This document shows positions 8,207 to 17,623 of a stretch of 64,000 bases of DNA, in pieces. Every line of letters starts with the position of its first letter. The first letter of the stretch is position 1. The translations under genes were made by a program, and so were the position numbers. The DNA is taken from assembly GCF_030316135.1 (NCBI RefSeq), contig NZ_CP128185.1:1550001-1614000 (forward strand). Reading direction: 5' to 3'. Origin of the DNA: Aliiglaciecola sp. LCG003 (GTDB lineage: Bacteria; Pseudomonadota; Gammaproteobacteria; Enterobacterales; Alteromonadaceae). The notes beneath the pieces were generated by a model, which made no database searches, had not been told where the DNA came from, and saw nothing but the letters and a program-made list of their open reading frames with translations.

Positions 8207-10339
8207 TTACATCTTAATCGTTAAGCTGGCGCTATAATTAGCTGGAGCACCATAGTAACCTTGAGCCCAGTATAGGCTGGTAAGGTATTTTTCATCCATC
8301 ACGTTGTTAGCATTAATCGTTAATGAAACATGCTTATTATACTCGTACCTTGCCATCAAACTGACCACGCTATAAGCGTCTTGCGTGGTAACAATAGTTT
8401 GTCCTGCCTTAGTAAAGCCTTCGGCCACGACCCCTTGAACACGGGAGATGTCGTTCTGCCAACGCATATTCACACCAAGGCTAAGTCCCTCGACTTGAGC
8501 AACTTTATAACTCGCGCCTAACTTTAACATTTGGCTAGGGGTATAATTCGCAACCAATTCATTGCCGTCGATAGTGAAATCAGTGTAGCCCATACTAACC
8601 TGTAAGCCTGGATACAGTTGGCCAGCAATGTCGATTTCAAAGCCATCACTGCTGATGCCTTGGGCACCCATATAACGTTGGTCATCAATAGGGCGGTCTA
8701 ATGTAGCCGGGTCGAGCACGGCCAAATTTTTCTGAAGTACATCAAAGTATGCAAAGCTAGCAATAAGTTTGCCGTCGAATAGTTCGCCTTTAACGCCAAC
8801 TTCCTGGCTTTCTCCGGTAACAGGCGCTAGAAAGTTATTGTTAATATCCCGCTCCGTTTGAGAAACAAAAGTTTCGGTGTAACTTGCATAGGCTGACAAA
8901 TTAGGCAGAACCTTGTAAACCAAGCCAACATAGGGAATGAACTGAGATTCATCGGCATATTCGTCGATGCCATATGAAATCCCTTCGACATCCCAATAAT
9001 TATAACGGCCTCCTGTGATAAGGTGGAGCTCATCAGCCAAATTAAAGCGTGCTGTGAAATAAACAGCTTTTTGGGTTTCGGTAACATCGCTCCCGGTTTT
9101 ACCATCAGCAAAGTTCATTTGCGCCGTTTTACCGTCCCATTCGTCTAAATCTGGTATGCTAGGAAAACCATTTGCATAGTCATACAAAGAGATATCTTGG
9201 TAACTCATTTTCGCGTAATTAGCCCCAAATACTAGTTGGTGATCACGTTCGAATAGCTCGAAATCACCGTTAACATAAATGTCGAACAAATCATGTTTAT
9301 CATCAAGATCATATTCACTGGCATAGCCAGTCAAACCTAGGCCAGTTTCTTTGTTAGGGGTACCGAAAACATAAAATAGTTCGGTGTCTTCATCGGTGGT
9401 TTTATGGGTGTAGGTAGCTTTTAGGCGCCAGTCGCTAGTGAAATAATGACTAATCTCAGCCACTGTATTGTTATTTATAATGTGCCAATTAGACCAATCA
9501 GCTGAGGTATTCGTTGAAGCATCAAACTGGGTCGCACTGCCATCAGTATAAAAAAGCGGGAGCGCACCCCAACTGTTACCCGTTGAAGTCGTATTTAAAA
9601 AGGTATGACTGAGTGAAAAGGTTGTGTCGTCAGATAATTTGGCTTCAATAAAGCCGTATACAACATTTTTGTCGGTTTGGTAACGATCCAAGTAAGAGTC
9701 CTTGAATTCTTTGACTGCCACAAACCGGCCGCTTACCTTATCTGTTATCGGTGTAGAAAGATCAATCTCGATTCGTGAGTTGTTCCAAGAACCTCTAGTG
9801 CCATTTATGAGTAATTGAGTGTCAGCGGTGGGGCGCTTGCGGATGAAGTTTATGGTGGCTGAAGGATTACCTACGCCGGTCATTAACCCATTTGCACCGC
9901 GGATAACTTCGACTCGATCATAGATAGCGGTGTCTTCATTAGCATGATTATTACCGTTGGTTAGAGGCAATCCAATCCCATCCACTTGAAAGTTGGTAAT
10001 ATCAAACCCACGAGCCGTGTAATAAGTACGATCCGTTTCTATGCGCTCAACATTCACACCCGTTGCACTCTCTAGTGCTTCATTTATCCCCGTGAGTTGG
10101 AAATCTTGCATCTGGGCACTTGTGATCACTGAAACTGATTGGGGAATATCAGCAATAGATAGATCCAGATGGGATGCACCACTTGCATCATGAGCTGCAT
10201 AGCCTTTGATATAAGAGCCTTGAACTTCTACAACCTCGATCTCTGCCTCATTACTTTTGGATTGTGCTATGGCAGGGTTAGCTGAATTTAATCCAAGTAA
10301 AACAGAGAAGCAGAGGAAGCCTAATTTATGTTGATTCAT
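8207..10339 (-). CDS. TonB-dependent siderophore receptor
   Basis: A 710-residue outer-membrane receptor. Residues 1-25 form a signal peptide ending in AIAQ. IEVVEVQGS is a plausible TonB box region. The plug domain (about 45-160) includes IPQSVSVIT, ALESATGVNVER, YTARGFDITNFQVDG and RVEVIRGANGLMTGVGNPSATINFIRKRPT, the signature of ferric-siderophore receptors of the FhuE/FpvA type. The remainder is a beta-barrel ending in YSASLTIKM. A near-perfect Fur box lies about 95 bases upstream of the start, so iron-repressed expression is expected. The siderophore cannot be told from the sequence, and no biosynthesis or periplasmic transport genes are next to it. Confidence 0.93.
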   Translation of the reverse strand: MNQHKLGFLCFSVLLGLNSANPAIAQSKSNEAEIEVVEVQGSYIKGYAAHDASGASHLDLSIADIPQSVSVITSAQMQDFQLTGINEALESATGVNVERIETDRTYYTARGFDITNFQVDGIGLPLTNGNNHANEDTAIYDRVEVIRGANGLMTGVGNPSATINFIRKRPTADTQLLINGTRGSWNNSRIEIDLSTPITDKVSGRFVAVKEFKDSYLDRYQTDKNVVYGFIEAKLSDDTTFSLSHTFLNTTSTGNSWGALPLFYTDGSATQFDASTNTSADWSNWHIINNNTVAEISHYFTSDWRLKATYTHKTTDEDTELFYVFGTPNKETGLGLTGYASEYDLDDKHDLFDIYVNGDFELFERDHQLVFGANYAKMSYQDISLYDYANGFPSIPDLDEWDGKTAQMNFADGKTGSDVTETQKAVYFTARFNLADELHLITGGRYNYWDVEGISYGIDEYADESQFIPYVGLVYKVLPNLSAYASYTETFVSQTERDINNNFLAPVTGESQEVGVKGELFDGKLIASFAYFDVLQKNLAVLDPATLDRPIDDQRYMGAQGISSDGFEIDIAGQLYPGLQVSMGYTDFTIDGNELVANYTPSQMLKLGASYKVAQVEGLSLGVNMRWQNDISRVQGVVAEGFTKAGQTIVTTQDAYSVVSLMARYEYNKHVSLTINANNVMDEKYLTSLYWAQGYYGAPANYSASLTIKM

Positions 10340-10421
10340 GTATCGTTATGCCTTCATTGTGGATCTAAGGGTGAGTATTAAATTATTTGTTAGCGCTATT
10401 TTAACCAAAATATATGATAAC

Positions 10422-10446
10422 GCAAACGATAATTATTATCATTTGC
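10422..10446. promoter_or_regulatory. Fur box upstream of the siderophore receptor
   Basis: The core GATAATTATTATC is a perfect 6-1-6 inverted repeat matching the Fur consensus (GATAAT-N-ATTATC). With flanks GCAAAC and ATTTGC it becomes a 25-base palindrome with one mismatched pair. Its centre is about 95 bases upstream of the receptor ATG on the minus strand. Confidence 0.85.
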
Positions 10447-10630
10447 ATGTAGTTATTGGCTGCACGAAATATGTGCTGCTGGCTGATTGTTATCAAGGTA
10501 AATATTCAACATTAAGATGTAGATAAATCTCGAATTTTGTGACTCTTGAGGGCAATGAAAAAGCGGGAAGCTTTGATTCTCAGCAGCCTAACTAAAGGCG
10601 GGATCTAGCCTATGTGCGAAATCCTCAGTA

Positions 10631-10670
10631 ACCTAAGGTTGCCTGATTCTGTAGCAACACACCCTTAGGT
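10631..10670. repeat. Bulged inverted repeat upstream of the Na/Pi symporter gene
   Basis: ACCTAAGG (10631-10638) pairs with CCTTAGGT (10663-10670), and TTGC pairs with GCAA inside, with CACAC left as a bulge. It lies about 145 bases before the symporter start codon. It could be an mRNA leader hairpin or an operator. Confidence 0.35.
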
Positions 10671-10684
10671 ATATTTGATAAAAA

Positions 10685-10698
10685 TTGATTTAAATCAT
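10685..10698. promoter_or_regulatory. FNR-like site upstream of the Na/Pi symporter gene
   Basis: TTGATTTAAATCAT matches the FNR/EtrA consensus TTGAT-N4-ATCAA at all but the last base and lies about 115 bases upstream of the start. Such AT-rich matches arise by chance fairly often, so this is tentative. Confidence 0.3.
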
Positions 10699-10812
10699 AC
10701 TGATAATTTATTTAAGGACTAAACTAGGCAAATAGGTGCAGGAACTTATCTACTACTAAGACTGCACATTTTTGATTGAATTGGATCTGTTATTTGTCTG
10801 GGGGTTAATACT

Positions 10813-12450
10813 GTGGAAATACTGCAAGTCGTCATGGCAGGTTTGACCGCAATCATTCTGTTTGTCTTTGGATTGGAAAATTTCTCTAAAGAAATTGAGC
10901 GTATTTCCGGTGAACATTTCCGTAAGTCTTTAAGTGCAGCGACAAAAATACCTATTATGAGTGTCATAATAGGTGCGTTGGTAACAATGGTTATCCAGTC
11001 GAGTTCAGCCACATCTGTCATCACTATTAGCTTAGTTAACGCAGGGGTTCTGTCGTTTAAAAACAGTGTCGGAATTATTTTCGGCAGTAATATCGGTACC
11101 ACAATCACCGCCCAGTTAGTGGCGTTTAAATTAACTAATTTCGCGCCGTTTTTGATTTTGCTGGGATTCGTCGTGACCATATTGCGCAATAGGGTGTCGA
11201 TTTTTGGTAAAGCCATTTTCTATTTTGGATTCGTATTTTTTAGTTTGAATTTGATTTCAACTACCCTACAGCCGTTACAACAAAATGAAGCCTTAATTTC
11301 AATTTTAACCCAACCGCAAAATCCGCTCTATGCAATCGCCTTTGGGTGTATTTTTACCGCTATAGTCCAGTCAAGCTCGGTGACGACTGGTCTTGCGATT
11401 ATATTCACTCAACAAGGATTAATTGGCCTTGAAAATGCTGTTCCGTTAATTTTAGGGGCAAACATAGGTACCACCGCCACCGCCTTTATTGCGGTGTTTA
11501 GTATGGATATTGCTGCCAAAAAAGCGGCTCTGAGTCATTTTTTATTCAATGTTGGTGGCGTATTATTATTTTTACCAGCCCTTTATTTATATGGTGATAG
11601 GCTATCTGAATTTACTGAATCACCTGCCATCGCGTTGGCTAATATTCATTTAGTCTTCAATATAGTGGCCAGTTTAGTTTTTACCATTTTCATTGGCCCT
11701 TTTACCCGATTTGTCGATTACTTACTCGGTGAAGGGAAAATGGATTTCGAACGGCTGGAACTGCCAATATTAGAGGACGAAGATAATTTTATATCAGTCA
11801 AGGAAAAGCTTGAGGATGGCTCAGATCGTTTATTCTATTTTCTGCAAGAAAACTACAATGCAGTGACCCTCAGTGTCGAAACTAATTTTCAGGGCATATA
11901 TGATGCAGCCGATAAACGCATCCAATATATCGATTTTTTGAAAAAGGAATATTTGCACTTTTTTGCCAAGGCAGTTTCACTGATAAAAGAAAAAGATGAG
12001 TCAAAAGCACTAATAAAAATCATTAATCAATTTGATTATCTGTTCCAAATTCACGATTCAATTAAAGATCTCTTTGAATCTAAGCGGGTGATGAAGGAGC
12101 AATATATCGAGTTGAAGAGTGATTTACTCATGCTCACTCGCGGACTCTCGATGCAAACAATAGAGTACTTTAACGAAATCACTACTGCCAAACTCAGTCG
12201 CGAGCGAAATCACATTAAAGCCCACGCAAAAGAGCTTCAGCATGAAATTGATTCTGCCAATCGTTCTTTGTTACTTCTGATGATTGACCCCTCCAGAGCA
12301 GATGCTGGTGCGTTGACAAATTTCATAACTTATTCACAGCGGCTTAAGGACAAGTTGACCAACTACTCCTACTTGTATTTAGATATGCACGCTGAGCAAC
12401 ATGTGACCGATGAGGATGATGATAAGCTTGCTCCACAGCCTGCAGTTTAG
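10813..12450 (+). CDS. Na+/phosphate symporter with C-terminal PhoU-like domain
   Basis: A 545-residue protein of the NptA/PNaS (SLC34-like) family. Two inverted-topology halves each carry the hallmark motifs: QSSSATS near 62 with GSNIGTT, and QSSSVTT near 185 with GANIGTT. These form the Na+ and phosphate sites. After about residue 330 a long helical, charged, PhoU-like cytoplasmic region follows, common in bacterial members. The start is GTG at 10813 with GGGGG about nine bases upstream; an ATG seven codons later is an alternative. It is likely to import phosphate or a related oxyanion. It stands alone, with a possible FNR-type site and a leader hairpin upstream. Confidence 0.92.
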   Translation: MEILQVVMAGLTAIILFVFGLENFSKEIERISGEHFRKSLSAATKIPIMSVIIGALVTMVIQSSSATSVITISLVNAGVLSFKNSVGIIFGSNIGTTITAQLVAFKLTNFAPFLILLGFVVTILRNRVSIFGKAIFYFGFVFFSLNLISTTLQPLQQNEALISILTQPQNPLYAIAFGCIFTAIVQSSSVTTGLAIIFTQQGLIGLENAVPLILGANIGTTATAFIAVFSMDIAAKKAALSHFLFNVGGVLLFLPALYLYGDRLSEFTESPAIALANIHLVFNIVASLVFTIFIGPFTRFVDYLLGEGKMDFERLELPILEDEDNFISVKEKLEDGSDRLFYFLQENYNAVTLSVETNFQGIYDAADKRIQYIDFLKKEYLHFFAKAVSLIKEKDESKALIKIINQFDYLFQIHDSIKDLFESKRVMKEQYIELKSDLLMLTRGLSMQTIEYFNEITTAKLSRERNHIKAHAKELQHEIDSANRSLLLLMIDPSRADAGALTNFITYSQRLKDKLTNYSYLYLDMHAEQHVTDEDDDKLAPQPAV

Positions 12451-12598
12451 GACGCAAAAACGGCATTTATTGCAGTCTAGGAGGTCATAAAGAAAGGGAA
12501 AGTTTGATCTAAAACAAGATGTTATTTGCAGGTTCGCCTATTCTCTATTTAGCTAAGATAAACACAGTGGGTGTTTATTAATATGGAAGGTAGTTTAT

Positions 12599-14002
12599 AT
12601 GGCGATTGTCTATTTCTGGGGAGCGGCCCAGGAAGTTACGGGTTCATGTCATCTGGTTGAGTCTGCCGAATTTGGCAAGGTGTTGTTGGATTGTGGCATG
12701 CATCAAGGCGGAAATTCGATGGACCGCATTGGAGATGCAGACTTTGAATTTAGCCCCACCTCACTAGATGCGGTCATTCTTTCCCACGCACATTTAGACC
12801 ACAGTGGTATGCTGCCTAGACTGGTGCATGATGGCTACAGCGGGCCAATTTACTGTAGTTTAGAAACCGCAGATCTATTAGAGGTGATGTTGAAGGATTC
12901 AGTAGGCATCTACATGAGTGATTTAGAACGGGAAAATCGCCGTCGTGCTCGCAAAGATAAGCCGCCACTTGAACCTGAGTATACTGAACAAGATGTTCTG
13001 CAGACATTGCAGCAATGTGTGGCCTATCCCTATAAAAAGCCGTTCAATTTAACCGACAAATCATCAGTATGCTTTCATGACGCGGGCCATATTTTGGGTT
13101 CAGCTATTGTTGAATTGACGTTTGAAGAGCGCGGAGAGAACAAGAAGTTGGTTTTCTCCGGAGACTTGGGCAACAAAAGTGCGGTACTGATGAAAGAGCC
13201 AAGTATCCTCACTAAAGCTGATGTAGTGCTAATGGAAGGCACATACGGTGATCGCAATCATAAATCTCTAGATGATACGGTATCTCAACTAAAAACAATC
13301 TTACAAGAAACTGAAGCCCGAGGCGGCAATATCATGATCCCAGCGTTTGCGGTTGGGCGAACCCAAGAAATTTTGTTCTACTTGGGCTGTTTGCACCAAG
13401 AAGGTTTATTAAAAAATTGGCAAATCATTTTGGATAGCCCTATGGCGATAGAGGTGACCCGAGTTTATGATAAATGGTTTAGTGCTCTGGATAAGAACGA
13501 AATCGCGCAAGCTAGTCCTAACGCTCACTCGATTTTAAAGGACTTTATTCCACGGTTATTTTTGTCTGTCACACCGCAAGATTCGATGTCGGTGAATAAG
13601 ATAAGTAAAGGCGCTCTGATTATAGCTGGCAGTGGTATGTGTACCGGTGGACGGATCCGTCATCATTTCAAACAACGGATTTGGGATGCCCGCAATGCCA
13701 TCATATTCTGTGGGTTTCAGGCCAAGGGCACCTTGGGGCGCTTATTAGTTGATGGATTACATCATCTCAAGTTATTTGGTGAAGATTATGTGGTTAAGGC
13801 ACAAATAGAGACATTGGGTGGTTTTTCTGCCCACGCCGGACAAGCAGAACTCATTGAATGGATCAGCAATTTTGAAAACTCCCCAAAGGTCGTATTGGTG
13901 CATGGTGAGGCAAAAGCGCTTGAGACATTGGCTCAAAAGTTATGGGAAGATAAACAAATCCGAGCCACTATTCCTGCCAAAGGTGAGAGTTTGGTATTTT
14001 AA
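12599..14002 (+). CDS. Metallo-beta-lactamase fold RNA-processing-type hydrolase (beta-CASP/RMMBL)
   Basis: A 467-residue protein with the classical metal motif HAHLDH at about 62-67, DAGHILGS (motif 3) and a downstream SGDLG block, followed by the beta-CASP insertion and an RMMBL C-terminus with GGFSAHAGQ and VLVHGE. Proteins of this layout (YSH1/CPSF73-like, bacterial YbcI/TTHA0252 type) are zinc-dependent ribonucleases. Their targets in gammaproteobacteria are not established. All visible metal ligands are present. It starts after GGAAGG and is separated from the symporter gene by about 150 bases, with no clear partner. Confidence 0.9.
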   Translation: MAIVYFWGAAQEVTGSCHLVESAEFGKVLLDCGMHQGGNSMDRIGDADFEFSPTSLDAVILSHAHLDHSGMLPRLVHDGYSGPIYCSLETADLLEVMLKDSVGIYMSDLERENRRRARKDKPPLEPEYTEQDVLQTLQQCVAYPYKKPFNLTDKSSVCFHDAGHILGSAIVELTFEERGENKKLVFSGDLGNKSAVLMKEPSILTKADVVLMEGTYGDRNHKSLDDTVSQLKTILQETEARGGNIMIPAFAVGRTQEILFYLGCLHQEGLLKNWQIILDSPMAIEVTRVYDKWFSALDKNEIAQASPNAHSILKDFIPRLFLSVTPQDSMSVNKISKGALIIAGSGMCTGGRIRHHFKQRIWDARNAIIFCGFQAKGTLGRLLVDGLHHLKLFGEDYVVKAQIETLGGFSAHAGQAELIEWISNFENSPKVVLVHGEAKALETLAQKLWEDKQIRATIPAKGESLVF

Positions 14003-14047
14003 CTAAATGACTCGTTGAAGAATGCAAGGAGATTCAATCTCTAGGGA

Positions 14048-14075
14048 AGCACTGCCTAATACCTCAGGCAGTGCT
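14048..14075. terminator. Inverted repeat between convergent genes
   Basis: Arms AGCACTGCCT and AGGCAGTGCT (10 bp) enclose an 8-base loop between the ends of the plus-strand hydrolase and the minus-strand dehydrogenase. There is no clear U-run. It probably ends both transcripts. Confidence 0.5.
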
Positions 14076-14093
14076 GCAATTGGCTTTAATCGC

Positions 14094-15215
14094 TTATTTT
14101 TTAGTTGGGTTAATTAGATATTTTTCGCCGGTTTTCTTTGCATTGTATTGCATCATCAGCGCTGGGGTAATGGCTTGTTCGAAGCTAAGCTCGTCAGTAA
14201 ATTCGCTGGCAAAAGTGGTTTTAATCTCATCAGCCACTTTTTTATGTAATTGGCCTACGCGCTCTGGGCTTAATTTTGCTAAGAAACGCATTAGCAACCA
14301 ACCGCCTACGGACCAGGTCATCCCAAATGCACGGTTTAATACCGTAGGTGAGAAGTCTAATCCGCCATAAATGTAAACCTGCTTGTTAGTTAGTGAACCA
14401 TAGGTATTAAACCCTTTCGCATCTTTACTGCCGACTTGTTCCATAGCCGTGAGAATATCGCTCGCCAACTCACCACCGCCTATAGCATCAAAGGCTAAGG
14501 TGGCACCGGTTTCTTCAATGGCTTTATACAAGTCAGCTTTATAAGTGTCACTCGATGAATCTATCACATACTTAGCACCCAACTTTTTAAGCATATCAAC
14601 TTGCTGTTGTTTTCGGACGATATTCACAAGGGGGACATTTTCAGCGATACAAATTTTATTCAACATAGTACCCAAACTTGAAGCAGCAGCCGTGTGGACT
14701 AGGGCTGTGTGGCCTTCTAAACGCATGGTTTCCACCATTCCTAAAGCGGTCAATGGGTTTACAAATGATGAGGCGGCATCTTTAGCAACTGTTCCTTCAT
14801 TATGCACAATACAAGCTTGCAAAGGCACGCAGCAGTACTGTGCGTATGTGGCGCCGGATAAAACACCCACGGTTTTTCCAATTAGCGCCTGCGCAGCCGC
14901 ACTTTCTCCTGCTGCTACAACGGTTCCAGCACCTTCATTGCCAATAGGCAGTGTCTGATCTAAGCGCGATTTAATCCTAGGCAGCATACTTGGGTGGACT
15001 GGTGCCGTGGTGGTTTGAGCTTCGCTATCGTGCTTTGCTTCACGCAGATCAGCAGGACCAAACATTGGCCACATATCCGATGGATTAATCGGGGCGGCCT
15101 CAATTTTGACTATCACTTCATGGGGTTTGGGGCTTGGAATGTCAACGGTTTTTAGTGAAAGCTCGAGGACACCCTCTGACGTAATCTGGGTAAACAATTG
15201 CTGTGAATTATTCAT
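14094..15215 (-). CDS. Medium-chain dehydrogenase/reductase (quinone oxidoreductase-like)
   Basis: A 373-residue MDR-superfamily protein. The GroES-like N-domain (about 30-150) includes KIEAAPINPSDMW and GNEGAGTVVAAG. The Rossmann domain follows, with TALVHTAAASSLGTMLNKICIA and a glycine-rich DAIGGGELASDIL. The zinc-binding cysteines of alcohol dehydrogenases are not evident, so it is more likely a zinc-free NAD(P)H quinone/enone reductase. There is an unusual insertion between the two N-domain motifs (about 55-90). Single gene; a 40-base inverted repeat about 100 bases upstream may be its operator. Confidence 0.85.
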   Translation of the reverse strand: MNNSQQLFTQITSEGVLELSLKTVDIPSPKPHEVIVKIEAAPINPSDMWPMFGPADLREAKHDSEAQTTTAPVHPSMLPRIKSRLDQTLPIGNEGAGTVVAAGESAAAQALIGKTVGVLSGATYAQYCCVPLQACIVHNEGTVAKDAASSFVNPLTALGMVETMRLEGHTALVHTAAASSLGTMLNKICIAENVPLVNIVRKQQQVDMLKKLGAKYVIDSSSDTYKADLYKAIEETGATLAFDAIGGGELASDILTAMEQVGSKDAKGFNTYGSLTNKQVYIYGGLDFSPTVLNRAFGMTWSVGGWLLMRFLAKLSPERVGQLHKKVADEIKTTFASEFTDELSFEQAITPALMMQYNAKKTGEKYLINPTKK

Positions 15216-15318
15216 ATTATCGGTTTCTCATGTAGGGTTATTAGTCGGCTTGTGGCCGCAAGAAATGAATGAGTAGAAAAGTAACACGCTCATATACAAC
15301 TGACGAGTAATTTGAAAT

Positions 15319-15358
15319 GTTAGTTGATCATAATTGTTATCAATTATGCTCAACTAAC
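15319..15358. repeat. 18-bp-arm inverted repeat between the MDR and GGDEF genes
   Basis: GTTAGTTGATCATAATTG (15319-15336) and its reverse complement with one mismatch (15341-15358) are separated by TTAT. It lies five bases after the stop of the minus-strand GGDEF gene and about 105 bases before the start of the minus-strand MDR gene. It may be the terminator of the former, although no U-run follows, or the operator of the latter. Confidence 0.55.
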
Positions 15359-15363
15359 TCAAG

Positions 15364-17475
15364 TCACTTAAAAGACCTTTTAAGGACTACCTTTTTATCA
15401 TTCTGCCAGTTCAAAATCTTTTCTGGGGTCATCACTTCCAGAGGAACAGTTGACTCCTGAACTTTATCTATGCCAACCCAACCATTACGTCCTGCACTTT
15501 TAACCATATATAGACAGGCATCAGCAATAGAAATTAAGGTGTTCCACTTTGGCGCTATGCTGTTATCTGCATAGAGTGGGTAACATGCATAGCCGACAGA
15601 ACAGCTAGTACTATATTCAGCACCATTAGGTAGTTGGAAGGGCGTTTGAGCAACATGATCCACTACCCGTTGGGCAAGCACTGGCGCATCATCACGGTTA
15701 ATAAACCTTGCGACTGCTACGAACTCCTCACCACCCCACCTAGTCAAATAATCTGATTGACGGAATACTTGGGCTAATCGTTGAGTTAATTGGATTAATA
15801 CGGCGTCCCCCGCGACATGCCCATGTATATCGTTTATCGACTTGAATCTGTCCATATCAATCATGAACACAACAATATCGGCGTGGACTGGTTTATCGGT
15901 TTTCCCTGCCAACCAATCTTGATGAAGGCGTAAACTCTGCTCGAGATCTGCATCAATCTGATTTTCCAAGTAGCGCCGATTATGAATACCGGTAAGCTGG
16001 TCAGTTAAGCTGATAGTCTCCATCTCTTGATAAGCAATTTGCAGTTCAATGTTCTTCTGTTTTAGCTCCTGGGTGCGTTGCTCAACTTGCTCGCCTAATC
16101 TTTTATTTAGTTTTATCTGAACTCGGCGACTATACAATAAAAATAACAGCAGAAAACTCGCAATAACCGCCAAAATCCATAGATTTCTGCTCAGATTTTG
16201 CTGCTCGATATTGGCCTTTTGTAACGCAGTTTCTTTTTTCAATAATTCAATTTGCTGTGCCCGACGGATGAATTCCGTTTGAGCCTGCAGGTTAGCAATA
16301 TTTCCTATTCGCTTAGTATTGAGTATTTCTTCGCTAATGTGCTTTTCTCGTTGTAAGGATTCAAATGCTTGTTTATAAGCCTCATTTTTAACGTGCACTT
16401 TAACTCTAAGTGCCTCAAATTCAGCTTCTTTTTGACGTTCATGATTTGCTCGCGCTTGCTGTAAACCCATATCAATCTGATCGGCTGCGGTCTGGCTGTT
16501 ATCTTGTAAATAAGCCAGCTCAGCAGATACGTAATAGGCGTCTGCCAGTAGACTATTGTACTGCTGTGTTTGGGCGCGCAGTATGACGCCATCGATAATG
16601 TCACGGGCTAGGTCAAAATTGCCTAATTTCATTTCAAGTTCAGCCAAAGAGGACAAAGCCCAGTCTGTGTCCCGAGGAGCCGATATTTGTTTAAATCCAC
16701 TTAGCGCTTGATTTATGTGTAATCGTGCATTGTCAAAATCGCCCAGCACCATATATAAGTAGCCAATTTTATGGTGGCTGTAGGCTAAATTTTTGAGGTT
16801 TCCTGTAACACTATCTATTTTCAGTGCATCTTGAAAATAAACCAACGCTAGCTCCCTGTCTCCCATCACTCTGCGCAGATCCCCAAGGTTATATAATGCA
16901 CTGGCGATTCCTTGTTGATCGCCCAATTCGTAATGGATTTCCAAGGCTTTTTGGTGTGCTTGTGCAGCTGCTTCATACTGGCCAAGCTTTTCTAATACTA
17001 GGCCAATACTGTTATGGGTACTGCTAATGGCAGACTTATTATCCATTTGCTGGTATATCTGCATTGCTAAATAAATATATTCTAAAGCCTGGGGATAGTT
17101 TGCTTGGTAGCGATAAGTTAATCCCAATTGTCGATAAGCGTTGGCCAAACCATTTTGGTTATCCAGATCTTGATAAGCACTTATTGCAGCATTTAAATGA
17201 TCCTGTGCTTGCTGGTAACGGTTCCGCTCCATAGCATTTCTAGCAAGTTGATAATTAGCGTCTGCAATAGCGTTTAGGTCATTAGACTGGTGGGCGTATT
17301 GGTTGAGTCTGGCTGCAAGTTCATCCGCTAGGGACATATCTCCTTTATTTCTAGCCGCTGCTATCTGCTGCAGTAAAATATCTGACGGTTGATCTAATCC
17401 TTGAGCTTGGATCGGTAGGCACAATAGCATTGCATAGACTAGCGCGCAGCCTGTGATGACGTTGAAATTAAACAC
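15364..17475 (-). CDS. TPR-repeat diguanylate cyclase (GGDEF)
   Basis: A 703-residue protein. It has a signal peptide (1-25, ending IQAQG), a periplasmic array of TPR repeats at about 45-370 (for example NGLANAYRQLGLTYRYQANYP), a helical stretch, one membrane helix near 430-450, a coiled linker (RVQIKLNKRLGEQVEQR), and a C-terminal GGDEF domain at about 505-670. The active-site motif GGEEF is intact, and RQSD lies exactly five residues before it, forming the inhibitory I-site. It should therefore make c-di-GMP with product feedback. The periplasmic TPRs presumably sense a protein or peptide. The start is GTG. Lone gene. Confidence 0.92.
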   Translation of the reverse strand: MFNFNVITGCALVYAMLLCLPIQAQGLDQPSDILLQQIAAARNKGDMSLADELAARLNQYAHQSNDLNAIADANYQLARNAMERNRYQQAQDHLNAAISAYQDLDNQNGLANAYRQLGLTYRYQANYPQALEYIYLAMQIYQQMDNKSAISSTHNSIGLVLEKLGQYEAAAQAHQKALEIHYELGDQQGIASALYNLGDLRRVMGDRELALVYFQDALKIDSVTGNLKNLAYSHHKIGYLYMVLGDFDNARLHINQALSGFKQISAPRDTDWALSSLAELEMKLGNFDLARDIIDGVILRAQTQQYNSLLADAYYVSAELAYLQDNSQTAADQIDMGLQQARANHERQKEAEFEALRVKVHVKNEAYKQAFESLQREKHISEEILNTKRIGNIANLQAQTEFIRRAQQIELLKKETALQKANIEQQNLSRNLWILAVIASFLLLFLLYSRRVQIKLNKRLGEQVEQRTQELKQKNIELQIAYQEMETISLTDQLTGIHNRRYLENQIDADLEQSLRLHQDWLAGKTDKPVHADIVVFMIDMDRFKSINDIHGHVAGDAVLIQLTQRLAQVFRQSDYLTRWGGEEFVAVARFINRDDAPVLAQRVVDHVAQTPFQLPNGAEYSTSCSVGYACYPLYADNSIAPKWNTLISIADACLYMVKSAGRNGWVGIDKVQESTVPLEVMTPEKILNWQNDKKVVLKRSFK

Positions 17476-17623
17476 AAGAATAAGGCTTCCTTACATCAGC
17501 TAACTATAGTTTCAACAATCCAATTACATAACTTAATCGGTTGCAATAATATCTATTGCGTTACTGTTGATAGACTTTAGCAGTTTATCGCTAATCTACC
17601 TACTATGCTTTTGATTGCGAATA

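Noticed and set aside
10338-10526. Plus-strand open frame of 62 codons upstream of the siderophore receptor
   Set aside because: It overlaps the Fur box and the receptor promoter, so it is a chance frame.
14071-14370. Plus-strand frame of 99 codons antisense to the MDR gene
   Set aside because: It is the mirror of a well-supported coding sequence.
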